Shown piece after piece: positions 36,017 to 48,438 of a DNA stretch of 64,000 nucleotides; position 1 is the stretch's first letter, and each line of letters opens with the position of its first letter. The translations under genes were made by a program, and so were the position numbers. A model generated the notes under the pieces. The model was not told where the DNA came from. It worked only from the letters and a program-made list of their open reading frames with translations, and ran no database searches. The stretch lies in NCBI GenBank assembly GCA_964017145.1, contig OZ024844.1, forward strand, positions 1,612,001 through 1,676,000, read 5' to 3'. This stretch comes from Agrocybe praecox. Lineage: Eukaryota > Basidiomycota > Agaricomycetes > Agaricales > Agrocybaceae.

Positions 36017-37612
36017 ATGATGCCCCACGCATCTCAAGGGGTAAGGAATACTGCCCGGAAGGTCTCCAACGGCCTCATCCACGGCAGTGGGTACAATGGG
36101 CCAGGCAATGCCAATCATACCAGATCTATCCACCTTGAAAGTCAAGTCCGGAATGCGTTATATGTGCCCCATCCACCACCATTGACCTTTAATTCCGTCC
36201 GAACTCGCAATTTATCCGACAAGCTCTTTTCTGCTTCAAAGAATCTTTTGCAAAGATTCTTTACTCATCTGACCGCTCCCGGGTTTCGGGCGCCTATCCA
36301 TTCATCCCAATCTGTTACCCGGTCTTTGCACACGGGTATTCGCAACCCAACCATCCAGAATGGACTTTCTTTCGTATCCCGTCAAGCCCTTAAGAATAAT
36401 GTTCTTCAGCGCCAGGCAAATACATTCCTTCCCCGTGGGCCTCCCCAAGTTCAACCTCGCTATGGTGGTGTTTCTCAAGTTGGACTTGGTGTCGCGAGAA
36501 ATTTCTCGACAGCTCGCCCTATCTTTGAAAACCTGGTCAACAATGTTCCTGTTGCTGCTAGAGCTCTTTATGAAGTGGATTTCGACGCGAAGATGGCAAA
36601 GCAGCAGCAACGAATTCGTCGATCTCAGAAGGTTGGCATCAAAACAAGGAAGACTAAAGAAATAATGAAGCAGAAGCAATCTAACATCATGCATCTGACC
36701 GAGGGCAACCAAAAATCCCCCTTTTGCTCTGGTCAAGATATGGATCACTACTTCCCGGAGGTCCATGACTCTTCGGTCACAACCTATCTTCTTATTCCTC
36801 TAGCCCCAACATCTACGTCTCGACTGCCACTGGACCCGAACCCAGTGCTCGTCGACGGCGCGGGTTTGCTCCCTCCTTTGTCGCGCTTGGGTCTAATCCA
36901 CACAGCACATTTGAATCATTCGTTGAAAGTTTCCACCCTTTTCACGCGGTTAGATCAAGGAAAAGTATGGGAAAACGGTGGAGTCAGTTGCTTCGCTTAT
37001 TCTCAAGGGCCATCTCACCACCGTCGGGTATGGGAGAAGAATGGGGCCGACATCGGTGAGGAAGGCGTTTGCACCATTTTAGAGATCAAGTTTGTTGGTT
37101 GGACCAAGGCTCAAGTACGGGGCGTTATTGGCGAGAGTGGCAGTGGCTGGTGTGTACTCGAGGAAGTGCATCATGAGCAAGATACTTCAGAGTTTGGTGA
37201 CACCCTGGAAACATGCTCATCGATTTCCAGCGCCCTGGCAAGTCAGCAAAGCGTGACTCTTGATACGGAAAGCGACACTCAAGAATCATTCATTGACCCT
37301 TCGCAATCTCTCGTCTTGCCCACTCTTGATATTCTTGTAGGACTTCCTCCGATTTTGGGTCCTATATCTGGTGTCGCTGGACCAGAATCTATCCCAGAAG
37401 GAATGGAAAGCGATCCTTGGAGTGACGCTTCATATCCGTCTTCTCCGCTCTCTTCATTTTCCGACCTTTCCGACCTCATCGTCGATCCACCTTCCTTGAA
37501 TGGTTGGTTTGAAACCGAAATGCAATTTTCTTCGCTGGCGGGACAACGTGGCTTTACAAATGTGGGTGTCCCTCCACGACCCAGAGAAATTAGAGAGAAT
37601 GTAATTTACTAG
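36017..37612 (+). CDS. Conserved-looking protein of unknown function (about 531 aa)
   Basis: Not recognised. A single long intron-free frame, unusual among its intron-rich neighbours. The N-terminal 200 residues are rich in R, S, N and Q with few acids (ASQGVRNTARKVSNGL, RTRNLSDKLFSASKNLLQRFF), which could act as a mitochondrial presequence (inference only). A basic patch follows (KQQQRIRRSQKVGIKTRKTKEIMKQK). The centre is more folded-looking (VTTYLLIPLAPTS, LSRLGLIHTAHLNHSLKVSTLFTRLDQ, CTILEIKFVGWTKAQVRGVIGESGSGWCVLEE). The C-terminal 150 residues are acidic and Ser/Pro-rich (SDASYPSSPLSSFSDLSDL). The first ATG of the frame is disputed: 36017 or 36020 both fit. Convergent with the ornithine monooxygenase, 144 bases apart. 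Confidence 0.75.
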   Translation: MMPHASQGVRNTARKVSNGLIHGSGYNGPGNANHTRSIHLESQVRNALYVPHPPPLTFNSVRTRNLSDKLFSASKNLLQRFFTHLTAPGFRAPIHSSQSVTRSLHTGIRNPTIQNGLSFVSRQALKNNVLQRQANTFLPRGPPQVQPRYGGVSQVGLGVARNFSTARPIFENLVNNVPVAARALYEVDFDAKMAKQQQRIRRSQKVGIKTRKTKEIMKQKQSNIMHLTEGNQKSPFCSGQDMDHYFPEVHDSSVTTYLLIPLAPTSTSRLPLDPNPVLVDGAGLLPPLSRLGLIHTAHLNHSLKVSTLFTRLDQGKVWENGGVSCFAYSQGPSHHRRVWEKNGADIGEEGVCTILEIKFVGWTKAQVRGVIGESGSGWCVLEEVHHEQDTSEFGDTLETCSSISSALASQQSVTLDTESDTQESFIDPSQSLVLPTLDILVGLPPILGPISGVAGPESIPEGMESDPWSDASYPSSPLSSFSDLSDLIVDPPSLNGWFETEMQFSSLAGQRGFTNVGVPPRPREIRENVIY

Positions 37613-37756
37613 CCCCTGGTCCCACGTTCGCTTTTCATTTTCTCTTATGACCTTCACTCAAGAATTATTCCGTTTCCAATTTTCCTTGAGTAGTTATGAA
37701 TTAATACTTTTTTACAAATGCAATATAAGTTATTTAAAAAATTTATGATGGCTTAA

Positions 37757-39670
37757 TCACGTGCTATGTGTAAGATCGTGTACAACCTCTCCTGCTCGAA
37801 CACCAATGACGCTCAGCAATGTATCGCTCAAACCATGTGTTTGCTCTTCGGCACCCTGTAGATAAATTCTTGGTGCAAATACCTTCTTCTCAGGGCTTTC
37901 AATGAAACCTGCAGGAAGAAGGCGATAATTTCGAGAGATGTGGACTTCCTGGCACGCAGGACGATCTTTTTTGATGGCGAATGTTCCCATTTCTGGCGAA
38001 GTAGGAGGACTGCTTTGTGCACTGCTGGGATCTGAAGGAGTGGAAGCTCCAGAATTGGAACCGGACGAAGCGATAGGCTGGGATTGGATACTTGCTGACG
38101 TTGGCACTAGACGGACATTTCTCGACAGTGGGCTGAGGCCGAAATGGGGCCCGATGTCGGAGTCTTTCAAAAGGTTTACCCAAGCCCCACGCTCGTAACC
38201 CGTAGCATAGACGATAGCGTCGTAGCCTTCCTGGGCTAAAGATCTGTTGATGATGTTCTGTGTTTCGATGAGGAGAGGGCTGGGATTTTCTTCGGTAGAT
38301 GGGGTTTGCTCAGGCGAAAGGAGGAGGTCGACGGCTGCTGTGGTATCTTGTGTCTTGACCGACACGATTTCGGTATACGGCTTAATTTCGATCCAGGCTT
38401 CACTTCGGGGCGTTTCCTTGCCAACTCGGTTGGCCACCGCTGTGTCGAGCCTCTGGTCGTAAATGACTTCATAAAGCTGCAATGGACTTCAGTATCTTTG
38501 GTTGAAATTTCGATAAACAATACGCACTGCGTCAATGGTGCGAGGATTCACAACTCCGTAATTGGTAAGCTTGTACTCTGCGAACTTCATCTCGCGCAAG
38601 TGTCTTGATGATAACGAATACCAGCTTTCGGTGGCTGTATTATAACATTAGCTAAAAGTCATGAAAAATCGGTGAATCCAAACTCACAAGACGGATCGAA
38701 AATTTCATTGGCGAACGGCGAATCATCACTTGGTTTAAGGGAACCTTTGCGGATGAGCATCTCCACTGCGTGGCGCCCATTCGAAGGGATATTGCTTAAG
38801 CGCGCTCGCAGATCCATCGTCACCTCCGCAGCCGACTGGCCAGATCCAATGACGGCCACGCGTAATGGCCGCGAAATTGCAGAAAATTTGTCGAGGATTT
38901 GGGATATTGAAGTGGCGTATTGGGAGCTGTGGATAATATGCGGATGTTTGATAACTGGGGACAAGAACGCTGGGATTCGAGGGGAACCTCCGGGAGAAAT
39001 AATGATATTCCCTGTTTTTGACATTAACACAAATCTCGAAAACAGAACTCATTGTGACTCACTGGCTCTTACGACAGTTTCTTCTCTGGTGGAGAGATTG
39101 CGATATTGGATGGCAACGGTATCTTCTTGTCCACTGCGAATGTCAACAATCTCGTGGCCGTATAATACGTCGACACCATTGGCTTGAACTTCGGCAGCAG
39201 CCCAGGAAAGGTAATCGGAGTACTCCTTGCGAGTGGGAATGGAGGACCCTCGGTTAATGAAAGAAATTAGACGGTCTTGGCTGTGAAGGTACGACATAAA
39301 GGTATATCGTGAGCGTGGATTGCGCAAAGTGGCAAGATCCTTCATGAAGCTATCATGGCGCAGTGAGTACGTCGTAACACATAGCATGAATAGAAATCAA
39401 TTAACCTTATTTGCATCCTAGCATCGGGGAGAAGCATGCCTGGATGCCAACGGAAGTGGGTATGCTTCTCAATGAAGAGAACCTTCTTCATGGGCGCGGC
39501 ACTCTCATCCTGTTGACGTTGTCAACAACAATTTTGAAGATAAAAATCACGACACGGACCTTGTTGTCTGCCCAGTGTTCAGTCAAGGCACCTGCAATAG
39601 CAATATTTGCAGGCCCGAAACCTAAACCGACTAGATCGAAGACAGTATCTTGTTGAGAAGAGGTGGTCAT
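37757..39670 (-). CDS. SMO1: L-ornithine N5-monooxygenase (siderophore biosynthesis)
   Basis: Flavin- and NADPH-dependent hydroxylation of L-ornithine at N5, the committed step to hydroxamate siderophores. The start at 39670 gives [19 protein letters not shown] (FAD-binding GxGxxN-type site). After an intron come [27 protein letters not shown] (substrate and flavin contacts), [21 protein letters not shown], and [13 protein letters not shown] (NADPH Rossmann motif). Near the end, [13 protein letters not shown] is the ATGY motif of this class and [19 protein letters not shown] closes it. Introns near 38480, 38630-38685, 39000-39060, 39355-39405 and 39510-39560 break the frame. A Ser/Pro-rich insertion (about 38000-38090) precedes the C-terminal motif. 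Divergent from the siderophore synthetase. Confidence 0.95.
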
Positions 39671-39932
39671 TTTGTTTGTTGAAAAAGAGTGGGGAGAAGC
39701 AGGAAGTTATTCGGTCTTCGCGCCAAACAATTCCAATCTTATGGGAAATTGGACCGCAAACTATTTCGGGCCTCGACAGAAAAATTGGTTCGAGAATCTC
39801 ATGGGATCGGAGGTTCCACGAGAAACATCCAGGTGAAAAAACCCGTGATATTTCATGCTATTAGTATTTCATACATTTTTTTTATAAAGCGCGTCGTCTT
39901 GCTGCTGAAGAACGGAGATAAATTATGGCGAT

Positions 39933-39941
39933 CTTATCAGA
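39933..39941 (-). promoter_or_regulatory. Iron-regulatory GATA motif 1 (ATCTGATAA)
   Basis: Plus strand TTATCAGAT, so minus reads ATCTGATAA, a perfect ATCWGATAA, the sequence bound by iron-sensing GATA repressors of the SreA/Urbs1 type. Confidence 0.75.
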
Positions 39942-39963
39942 TTAGACCGACAGATGGGTAAAA

Positions 39964-39972
39964 TTATCTGAT
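39964..39972 (-). promoter_or_regulatory. Iron-regulatory GATA motif 2 (ATCAGATAA)
   Basis: Plus strand TTATCTGAT, so minus reads ATCAGATAA, also perfect. On the plus strand the overlapping ATCTGATTA misses by one base. Confidence 0.72.
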
Positions 39973-40022
39973 TAGCATCTGATGTCCGGGTGAGAAGCCA
40001 ATCACGGGCCATCCCGGGTGAT

Positions 40023-40031
40023 ATCTGATAA
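40023..40031 (+). promoter_or_regulatory. Iron-regulatory GATA motif 3 (ATCTGATAA)
   Basis: Perfect ATCTGATAA followed by G, on the plus strand, about 330 bases before the synthetase ATG. Confidence 0.75.
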
Positions 40032-40358
40032 GATTTCATGTGAGCTCGTCATTGCCAAGGCGTCAATACCTTGACAGTTTGACCAAAAATCTTCTACAGA
40101 CTCCATCACCACTCGGACTCGCTGTCAAGTCTCCTTTTTTTCCGGACAAGCTTGGAACATTTGTGCCGGTCGTCAATGCTCTCCAGATCGGTTTATGTCC
40201 GATTTCACGCACTTCCGAATGCTTTTGTGCGTCCTCATGGATGGTTGATCTTCGGCGAAGCGCAAGAGTTGAACCGAACCTCTCCCCCTTCCCACCTTGC
40301 TTGATCGTCGTCTGAGAGGCGTACCTACTTTTCACCATACTTTTTCGTCTGCAAAATC

Positions 40359-43300
40359 ATGGCAGGGATGCTTGATGGCTATAGCTTCGCAGAATGGCCA
40401 AATCTTTCTTCAAATCGCACGCCGCCAAATCGTACTCATGTCACCACGAAGAAAGTCGATTTCCTTCAAGAATCTTCTGTTAACAACACCAACATTGCTG
40501 CTATAATTGTAGCCATTGCGCGCGTTATAGGCGCATATTGTGGGATTTCGGATGTCCTACTTGCCATTCAGACGAGTTCGGACCGTGGCATGCAATTTGT
40601 GAGGGTATCTTGGAATAAATGGGACACTTGGGGAAAAGTTGTATCCAACGTTACATCCAAGATCTGGGACTTGTCAGAAGACGCTTTATCTCTGGATGCG
40701 ATCAAAGAAACAATGGCTTTGAATGATACGCAACATCCTTTTCTGGCCTTGTGCAACTTCGACTCGGGAAACATTTCTCATCCCATCAATTTCCCTCCCG
40801 TATTTGCGTATGACAGTCGAGACTCTTTACTCCAGCTATCTGCGCCTCTCTCTATGGTCCATCCCAGCACATCTGGACAAATCATAACCCAAGTAACCGC
40901 CCTCATTGGCCACGCCCTCCAATCTCCCTTGGCTGAGCTTCATTGTATTCCCAGTCTACCATCCGATTTAATGTCTATTTTTGAACGCGCGTCTGATGAC
41001 GCGGTCATTTCTGCATACCCCCACCTTCTGCCAGTCGCCTTCGCTCCAGACTACCTTTCGCGCCGAGCCCAAGACATGCCACATGCGACGGCTGTTTGTT
41101 GGTACCCAGAGCTTTGCCTTGATCAAGATGTATTCTATCACGAGGATATTACATACCTTCAGTTACACAGGAAATCAAACCAAATCGCTCGATGGCTGCT
41201 TCGTTTGGGACTCCAACTGGAAGACCGTGTTGCAGTATGCATGGACCGCAATCTGAATTTCCATAGCACCATGATGGGTATTATGCGTGCAGGTGGATGC
41301 TACGTTCCGGTGAACTTTTTCTTCCCTTGATCTGCAATATATGAAGCTTACTTTTCTCTCTTAGATCGATCCTGAACTACCTTTGGAGAGAAAGGTTTAT
41401 ATAGCTGAAGATGCCAAGGCTGCTTTTGTTATCACGTCATCGGAAGTTTCTACACCTGAAGTTTTTGGCAAGCGTACCTTGTATCTTGGAGACACAGGGA
41501 ATGGAAACGCATTTGAGGAAGAAATTAGTGACGATCTTCACCACATGACACCAAATGGGCTAGCATACCTTTTGTATACCTCAGGTTAGACGTCTCGTGT
41601 GTATCTCTCGGATTGACATTAATGTCTAACATGATCTACAAGGTACCACCGGGAACCCGAAAGGGTGCTTGCTAACTCATCGTGGTCTCTCCCAGGCAAT
41701 CCTTGCTCTAAGTAGTACGGCAGCCGACGTCCGTATGGATAACATCCATGATGGACGTTATCTCGCTGTTGCTTGTCGGTATATTACATTTTAAAAGTGA
41801 TCTATTACATTAACATGGTCTCTGTTATCTAGCTATCGCTTTTGACGTTCATCTGGCAGAAACTATTGTACCGATAGCACTCGGAATGCCGCTGTTAAGT
41901 GCACGCCGTTCCCAGCTCTTGGAGAATCTGCCAGTCTACGTGAATTCACTGGGTATCACTCACTTGGGGATCGTTCCAAGTTTAATAGAAGCCACCCTCA
42001 ACGCTTCTCAAGGTGGTTCTCAAGGGTCTGACATAGCTCTTCGTTACATCGCCAGCGGGGGAGAGAAAATGAGTGATTCGGTTAGTTTAGTTCGGTGTTT
42101 CTTTCTCGCGAAGTAAATTAACAAAACCGATCCCAGATCCTGGATAAATGGGCTGATCACCCTCAAGTTCGCCTCGCTAATTTTTACGGACCAAGCGAAG
42201 TTACCATCGGTTGCTGCGCAAGGTACATGTCTTCGTCGACGCCAAAATCGAATATCGGCAGACCTTTCGCAAATGTCTCTGCATATGTTCGTATAATATA
42301 TTTTTTAATTATGGGCGGACAATAAACTAACAAAATTATAAATAGGTCGTCGACACCGATATGAATATTCTACTCAAAGGAGGTATCGGAGAATTGGTCG
42401 TCGAAGGTCCACTAGTAGGCCGTGGATACCACGGTAGGGATGATCTCACTTCGAAGGTTTTTCTCGAGTGGCCTCGAAAGGGATGTTGGTCCTATCGCAC
42501 TGGGGATCTAGTTCGTACGTATTTCAGCTTACTTAGGGGTTCAGGTTTTCAATGTTTAATAATCTCATTATGTTGTAGGTATGATGCCGGACTCCACTAT
42601 CGAAATTCTAGGTCGCATTGATACTCAGATCAAATTACGAGGCGTTCGGATTGAATCAGAAGGCATCTCAGCAATCGTGCGCAGGGCAATTCCATCATCA
42701 GACTCCTTTGTTCTCGATGCAACCACCGTTCTTGCGAAACATCCAGCTATCAACGTTGATCAGCTGGTATCCTTCTTCACATGGGACAATACTGTGCCAA
42801 TCTCGACCCGAAAATCGAAAAAACCTCACCTTTGCGTTCCACCATCGAATGTCCTGCAACAAATAAAGACCATATGTGAATCGGAATTGCCGTCTTACAT
42901 GCGTCCCAGTCACTTTGTCCCACTCAGCTGGCTTCCTCTTAGCTCTAACGGCAAAACGGACGAGAAGGGACTCATCGCATTCTTCAAGACATTGAGTGTC
43001 GAGGAGATTGCCCAAATCTCAACAGCACAAAATTTGACGGAATCACGGCCGTGTACGGACTTAGAAAACAAGATTTTCGATATTCTCCAAAACCACGTCA
43101 ATCTTCTTTTCGACAGGTCACGACCAGAAATCAACGTTTTTGAGTGTGGCCTTGATTCTATGGGGGTGATTAGATTCGCCAGTGAACTCAAGAAGGCGTT
43201 CTCTGTCAGAATAGCAGCATCCGAGATCATGAAGTCTCCTTGCATTGCAGATATAGCCTCGCACCTTTCGGCGTCTGGACACAGCAAAATCGCGGGATCT

Positions 43301-46300
43301 TCGTATTCCAGCGCTCCAAACATCGATGTGGAAGAGATTCAACTCAATTACGAACCAAGCCATATTGAGAATCTGTTACCACCTTTCGTTGTTCAGGAAG
43401 GTGTATTGTCAAGATCGGCAGAGATGGACACTTTATATGTCCAACATGTTCTTATTTCCTGCAAGCCAGGAGTATCTATTCCCGGCCTTCGACTCTCCTG
43501 GGCTAAAACGGTAGAAAGATATGATATTTTAAGGTACGCCATTTCATCTGACTTGGGGGATTTCCTGCACTGATTTTTTTTTAGGACTGTGTTCCACTTC
43601 GGTAGAGTCCTGACACAAGTTGTACTCAAACCGGAATTTAGTCCTTTGGCTTGGGAAGAAACAGAGATTCGCACCGTTAATCAGGAGTCTTTCCGAGATC
43701 TCTTTTTGGCCCACCACGCGTCGTACATTACTACAACAATTAATCGGAATATCTCGACAATTGCACCTTATCGTCTATCGGCTTATTTTTCTGCTGGCCA
43801 GACTTTCCTTGTTTTATCTATTCATCACTCTCTGTTCGACGGCATCTCCCTTCCTCGGATTTTTACCGAAGTCGAGAGAGACTATCTACACCTGTCCTCC
43901 AATCCTACAGCGTCTGCATCAGACATCCTTGAGTGTATTTCGATGATTGATCTTTCCTCGGCCAAGTCTTTCTGGGAAAAACATCTGTCTCGGTATAACT
44001 GGCCTCGCGAACCACTATTATCAAGCAAACCATCTAGAACTAAACGTCTGATTCACCCATTCAAAGAATCACTGAGCTCCTTCAAGAAAATTGCAGCTTC
44101 ACACCACGTGACCGTACAAGCTCTTTTCACGTGCGCCTTTTCACGACTTCTTGCACTGCAAGTTTATCAGCGTAAAGATGTTGTATTCGGAGTGAGTCGT
44201 GTTTTCTCCATAAGAATAGAGCGATGCTGAACCTTTCACTTAGGTTCTTCGATCAGGCCGTCTACTACCTCTTGACAATATAGAGGACAGTTTAAGCCCA
44301 TTAGTGTCGATCCTGCCTTTACGAATAAACTTCAAGCCAGGACTGACGTTACAAGATGTTCAAAATACTATCAGCTCATCAATCGAGTATGAACATGTTC
44401 CTCTAGGCAAAGTGCAAAGTTGGATACGGCCTGGAAAACCACTTTTTGAAATTCTGTTTTCCCTTTCTGTTAATGATTCCCGCGAGAGTACTCTGTGGGA
44501 TGTCATTGAGAGTGAACCTCCGGAAGCCGACGTAAGTAATTCTTACAGCCCCAGAAAACCGGCTAATGTGTATCTACAGTATCCTCTGGCGATTGAAATA
44601 GTCATGGAACCTCAGACGGATTCGATCATCCTGCAGGCCGCATGGATGGATAAAGATGCGTTCGAAAACAAGCCTCCAGCTGACTGGCTACGCGAACTGG
44701 AAAGCGTTATCCGATCGATAGCGGAGGATCCAACATTTATCTCTCGATTTATTAGTGATATCCCAGACACCTCATCGACAGATGTTCATACCAACGACAC
44801 AGCGGACCTTATTTCTATCGACGAGGATTCTGTTAACGATCCATTACTTGATGCTCTACGTCTTATCATTTCTAACTTCATGGGATTGGCTCCTGCACTT
44901 CTGACAGACTCGACATCGTTGATTTCAATGGGTTTGGACTCGATCAAATCCGTCGGTCTAGCGAAAACCTTGGATAAGCAAGGATTTAAAATAACTTCCA
45001 CTAATATCCTAAGGAACGCTACCTTGGTCAATCTAGCAAAAATCTTGAGATCGAATGGTAATCTGGATGATTTATCTTCCGACAGTAACACGGCTTCAAT
45101 TGTGGAAATTACCATACCTAAAGATGTTCTCCTGGAACAAATACAATACTCCAGCACAGACAAAGTCGACATCTATCCAACCACCGCTCTCCAGACAGGC
45201 ATGCTTTCACAAGTACGTTCTTAATTGATGTCTATGATATCAATCATAATAATTCTTTCCGGATTAGACGCTCAACTCTAGCGGTTTACTCTACGTCCAC
45301 ACTTTCCCATTACGAATATCAGCTCACGTAGATCTTGATCGTCTGCGCGAGGCCTGGCTGACAGCTGTAGAAAACATTTCCATTTTACGCACAACGTTTC
45401 ACTTTTCCACCGACTCTGGTCTATGGTTCCAAGCAGTTCATTCAACACCGGTCCTCGATTGGTCCACGAGTTTGTCAACTAGTCAAAATTACAAAGAAGA
45501 TATGCGAGCATTCTTAGAGTCAGTCGATCTTAGCGATGAGACGGGGTTTTTGCGGCCACCTTTCCGTCTGCGGTTATTCCAGTCAAGTCAAGAGGATGCC
45601 ACTTCATCCCTTGTGATACTTATGCACCATGCCCTATATGATGGAACTTCTGTCGGCAAACTGTTGGCGAATGTGGAAAACATTTATTCTGGTTCCCCAG
45701 CTGTGCCCCAAGTTCAGTTTCACGAACTGTTGCCCCATTTCATGAACCAGGAGAAACGAGGAACATTCTTTTGGTTTAATAGGGTGCGCAGGTATAAATC
45801 GGCCCGACTTCCTCTCATCCATCCATCCGTTGCGACTTTCACTTCGTCGTTTTCAGAGATAACTGTTGCTCTGGATGCTGTAAGGATGAAGGATATTATT
45901 GGTCGGGCTGGAATAACCATGCAATGCATAGGGCAGGCAGCATGGGCAAAATTATTGAGTAAATATACTGGATTGCGTGACGTAATTTTTGGCCATACCG
46001 TATCCGGGCGAGGCATACCTGGAGCAGAAGATGTAATCGGGCCTGTCCTCGTGAGTTATCTCATTCTATACCTCCGGACAATTATTGAATCGGAACTTTG
46101 TTCTCTCTAGAATACTATTCCATTCTGCATTCGACTAGATGGCGATATACGAAATATGGACCTCCTCAAAGCCATACACCAAGCCAATATGGATGCGCTG
46201 CCTTGGCAACAAGCGTCCATTCGATCTGTACAAAAAGCATTAATGGTAGACCAGATTTGGGACTCTTTATTTTTGTTCCAGCACGCAGACAAGGATGCCA

Positions 46301-48386
46301 ACCCCCTGCAACCACCTTTATGGTCCTTCGATGATGCCGCTGCTGTGGTCGAGGAGGTCAAAATCCAAGTAAGTCACTTCAATATAAAGGTATCCCAACG
46401 ATCACATACCAATGCCAATTAATTAGTATCCTTTGAACGTCGAAATGTTCCAACAGGAATCGTCCATCGTAATCAAGTGCGCGTCCCAGTCACAGTTTAT
46501 AGACCAACAACATCTCGACGATATGATGGGAGATTTGCATAAGATCATTGATCATATTTCGAGCTTCCCCGAAGACCTCATTTTGAGTGATATCACCGTT
46601 ACTCATAGCAAAGGTGTTATTATCCCTCCTTCATGTCGCTCAAAGGAAGACGGGGAAAACCTTCAAGCCCCATCAGGAGCCGCATTGCCGACTACGTTTG
46701 ACGCAGATTTAATTGCGTACCAACCCCTACTTGTGTCGTTGACAAATGCTCCACTTTCTTTGATGCGACTCGAAACCCCCCTTTCTGCTTTGGGGGTGGA
46801 TTCCATCATGGCTATCCAGATCGTTGGTAAATTCAGGCAAAGCGGAATGAAGCTTACAGCACGGGATGTGATTAGCAGTCGGACGATCGGTGACTTGCTC
46901 GCAAAAGCCAAACCTCTCCAGAAAACTGCTACAGTGCCGCCGCGCAATGTCAAGTCCCCCATCGACGATTCCGAAAGAGCTTCTATCCTTGCACAATTCG
47001 GCTCCCTTGCGGATAAGATAGAAAACATTTACAGCATGACATCCGGGATGAAATGGCTCATCGGAGCATGGAGCAGAAGCGCGGAAACTAGATTCCAACA
47101 TGCATTTGCTTTCCGGCTTCCTATAGATGTAAAAGTGGAAACATTGAGGGCGGCTTGGTATGACTTGATCCGAAGACATGCGATATTGAGGTCTACATTT
47201 GCTTTGACCAGTGGTTATAGGGATTTACGCCTAGTGGTGTTCAAAGAAGCCGCGAGCACATGGGTGCAGGAATACCTCGAGGAAGGACCTGTGTACGACT
47301 CTGTCGTGAACAGAATGAAAGTATTAGTGGCGAACCCACCTCCTTTATCATCGCCTCTGGCACGAGCGCACTTACTACACACAGTTGAAGGACCTTATCT
47401 TGCACTTCACCTGCATCACTTCCAGTACGATGCCTGGAGCCTTCAACTGCTTTTGCAGGAGCTATCTTGTCTGTATCACAAACAGGAGTTGACTGCTTCT
47501 AATGCATTGGTCCCATTCCTTGATTATTACCTGCCTGCTCCCGACCATCTGTCCGAACAGCAGAAATATTGGCAAAGTTCATTCCCTATTCCATTCATTC
47601 CTACCGTCTTTCCAGCTTCCAACCCTGTGCCATCACAAGTCCCTTCTACGCAGAGGCTTATCCGAACAGACATGTCGTGTATAACTGATTCAGCGGCTTG
47701 CGAATCCAGGGCGTTACAGTTGGGCCTTTCCCTGCAGTCCGTATTTTTAGCGTGCTGGGCTTCAGTACAAGCACGCGTCTCGCTAGCATCGACTTCGACT
47801 TTTGGCCTCTGGCATTCTGGCCGCACTGGCTCCTTCGACAATATCGCCAGTCTCGCAGTCCCTTGCATGAACGTCTTGCCTCTTCATGTCCCTTCTCTGG
47901 ATGAAAAGACATGCATTGAGACTGCGAAGTGGGTTCAGGTAGAACTTCAAAAGCGTACATCTATCATCGAACAAAGTGATTTGGTCCAGGTCAATAAGTG
48001 GCTAGGTGTTGCGGACAGGCCGCTGTGCAACGTTTTTGTTAACATAATCAAGGTGGCTCCTGGAGGTCAGGATTCTCTATTCGAGCCGTTACAGGTGAGT
48101 CACAATTCAAACCCAAAATTAATTCGCCTGATAACATACGTGCATGGTTAAGGCACCTTATTATGTTCCAAGTCAAGTCTCATCTGCGAATGGGTCCTAT
48201 CATCAAAGCCTGGCCATCTCCCACCTCATAAGCGATGATATCATGATAGACATCGCCACAATTTCGGAAAGAAACAGTGTTATGATGTCAATTGACGCTG
48301 CTGCTGCTTTCCTAGACGAGGATCAAGCGGACATCCTCATTTCACAGTGGGCTACGTGTGTAAAAGAGACCCTTGGTTTACTCTGA
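40359..48386 (+). CDS. Basidioferrin-type siderophore peptide synthetase (NRPS), A-T-C-T-C-T-C
   Basis: One adenylation domain and three thiolation-condensation pairs, read in order. A: LAYLLYTSG/TTGNPKGCLLTH (41550-41690, an intron in the motif), NFYGPSEVT (42180), YRTGDLV (42495), RIDTQIKLRGVRIE, and NGKTD (42948). T1: ECGLDSMG (43145). C1: HHSLFDG (43823). T2: SMGLDSIK (44930). C2: HHALYDG (45628). T3: ALGVDSIM (46788). C3: HHFQYDA (47413). Each T has its phosphopantetheine serine. This layout is that of basidiomycete siderophore synthetases, in which one A domain loads N5-acyl-N5-hydroxyornithine repeatedly and the product is a trihydroxamate. The start at 40359 is the first in-frame ATG after a stop; an upstream exon cannot be excluded. 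About ten introns. Confidence 0.9.
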
Positions 48387-48438
48387 TTCCAGATAACAAT
48401 ACATAGTCAGTTTGTAGTATGAAAAAGGGGCAGTAAAT

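Larger units (their letters stand above)
39671..40358. promoter_or_regulatory. Shared divergent promoter of the siderophore genes
   Basis: 688 bases between the ornithine monooxygenase and synthetase start codons. It holds three perfect ATCWGATAA motifs (see separate entries) with a CCAAT box among them at 39998-40002. No ORF on either strand looks coding. Confidence 0.75.

Noticed and set aside
39998..40020. CCAAT as part of a bipartite HapX/CBC site
   Set aside because: The base trio at the spacing reported for HapX (CSAAT-N12-RWT) is CGG here, so only a plain CCAAT box can be claimed.
40040..40338. Open frames on both strands in the siderophore promoter
   Set aside because: No recognisable content, no splice path into the synthetase that I could defend, and overlap with regulatory sequence.
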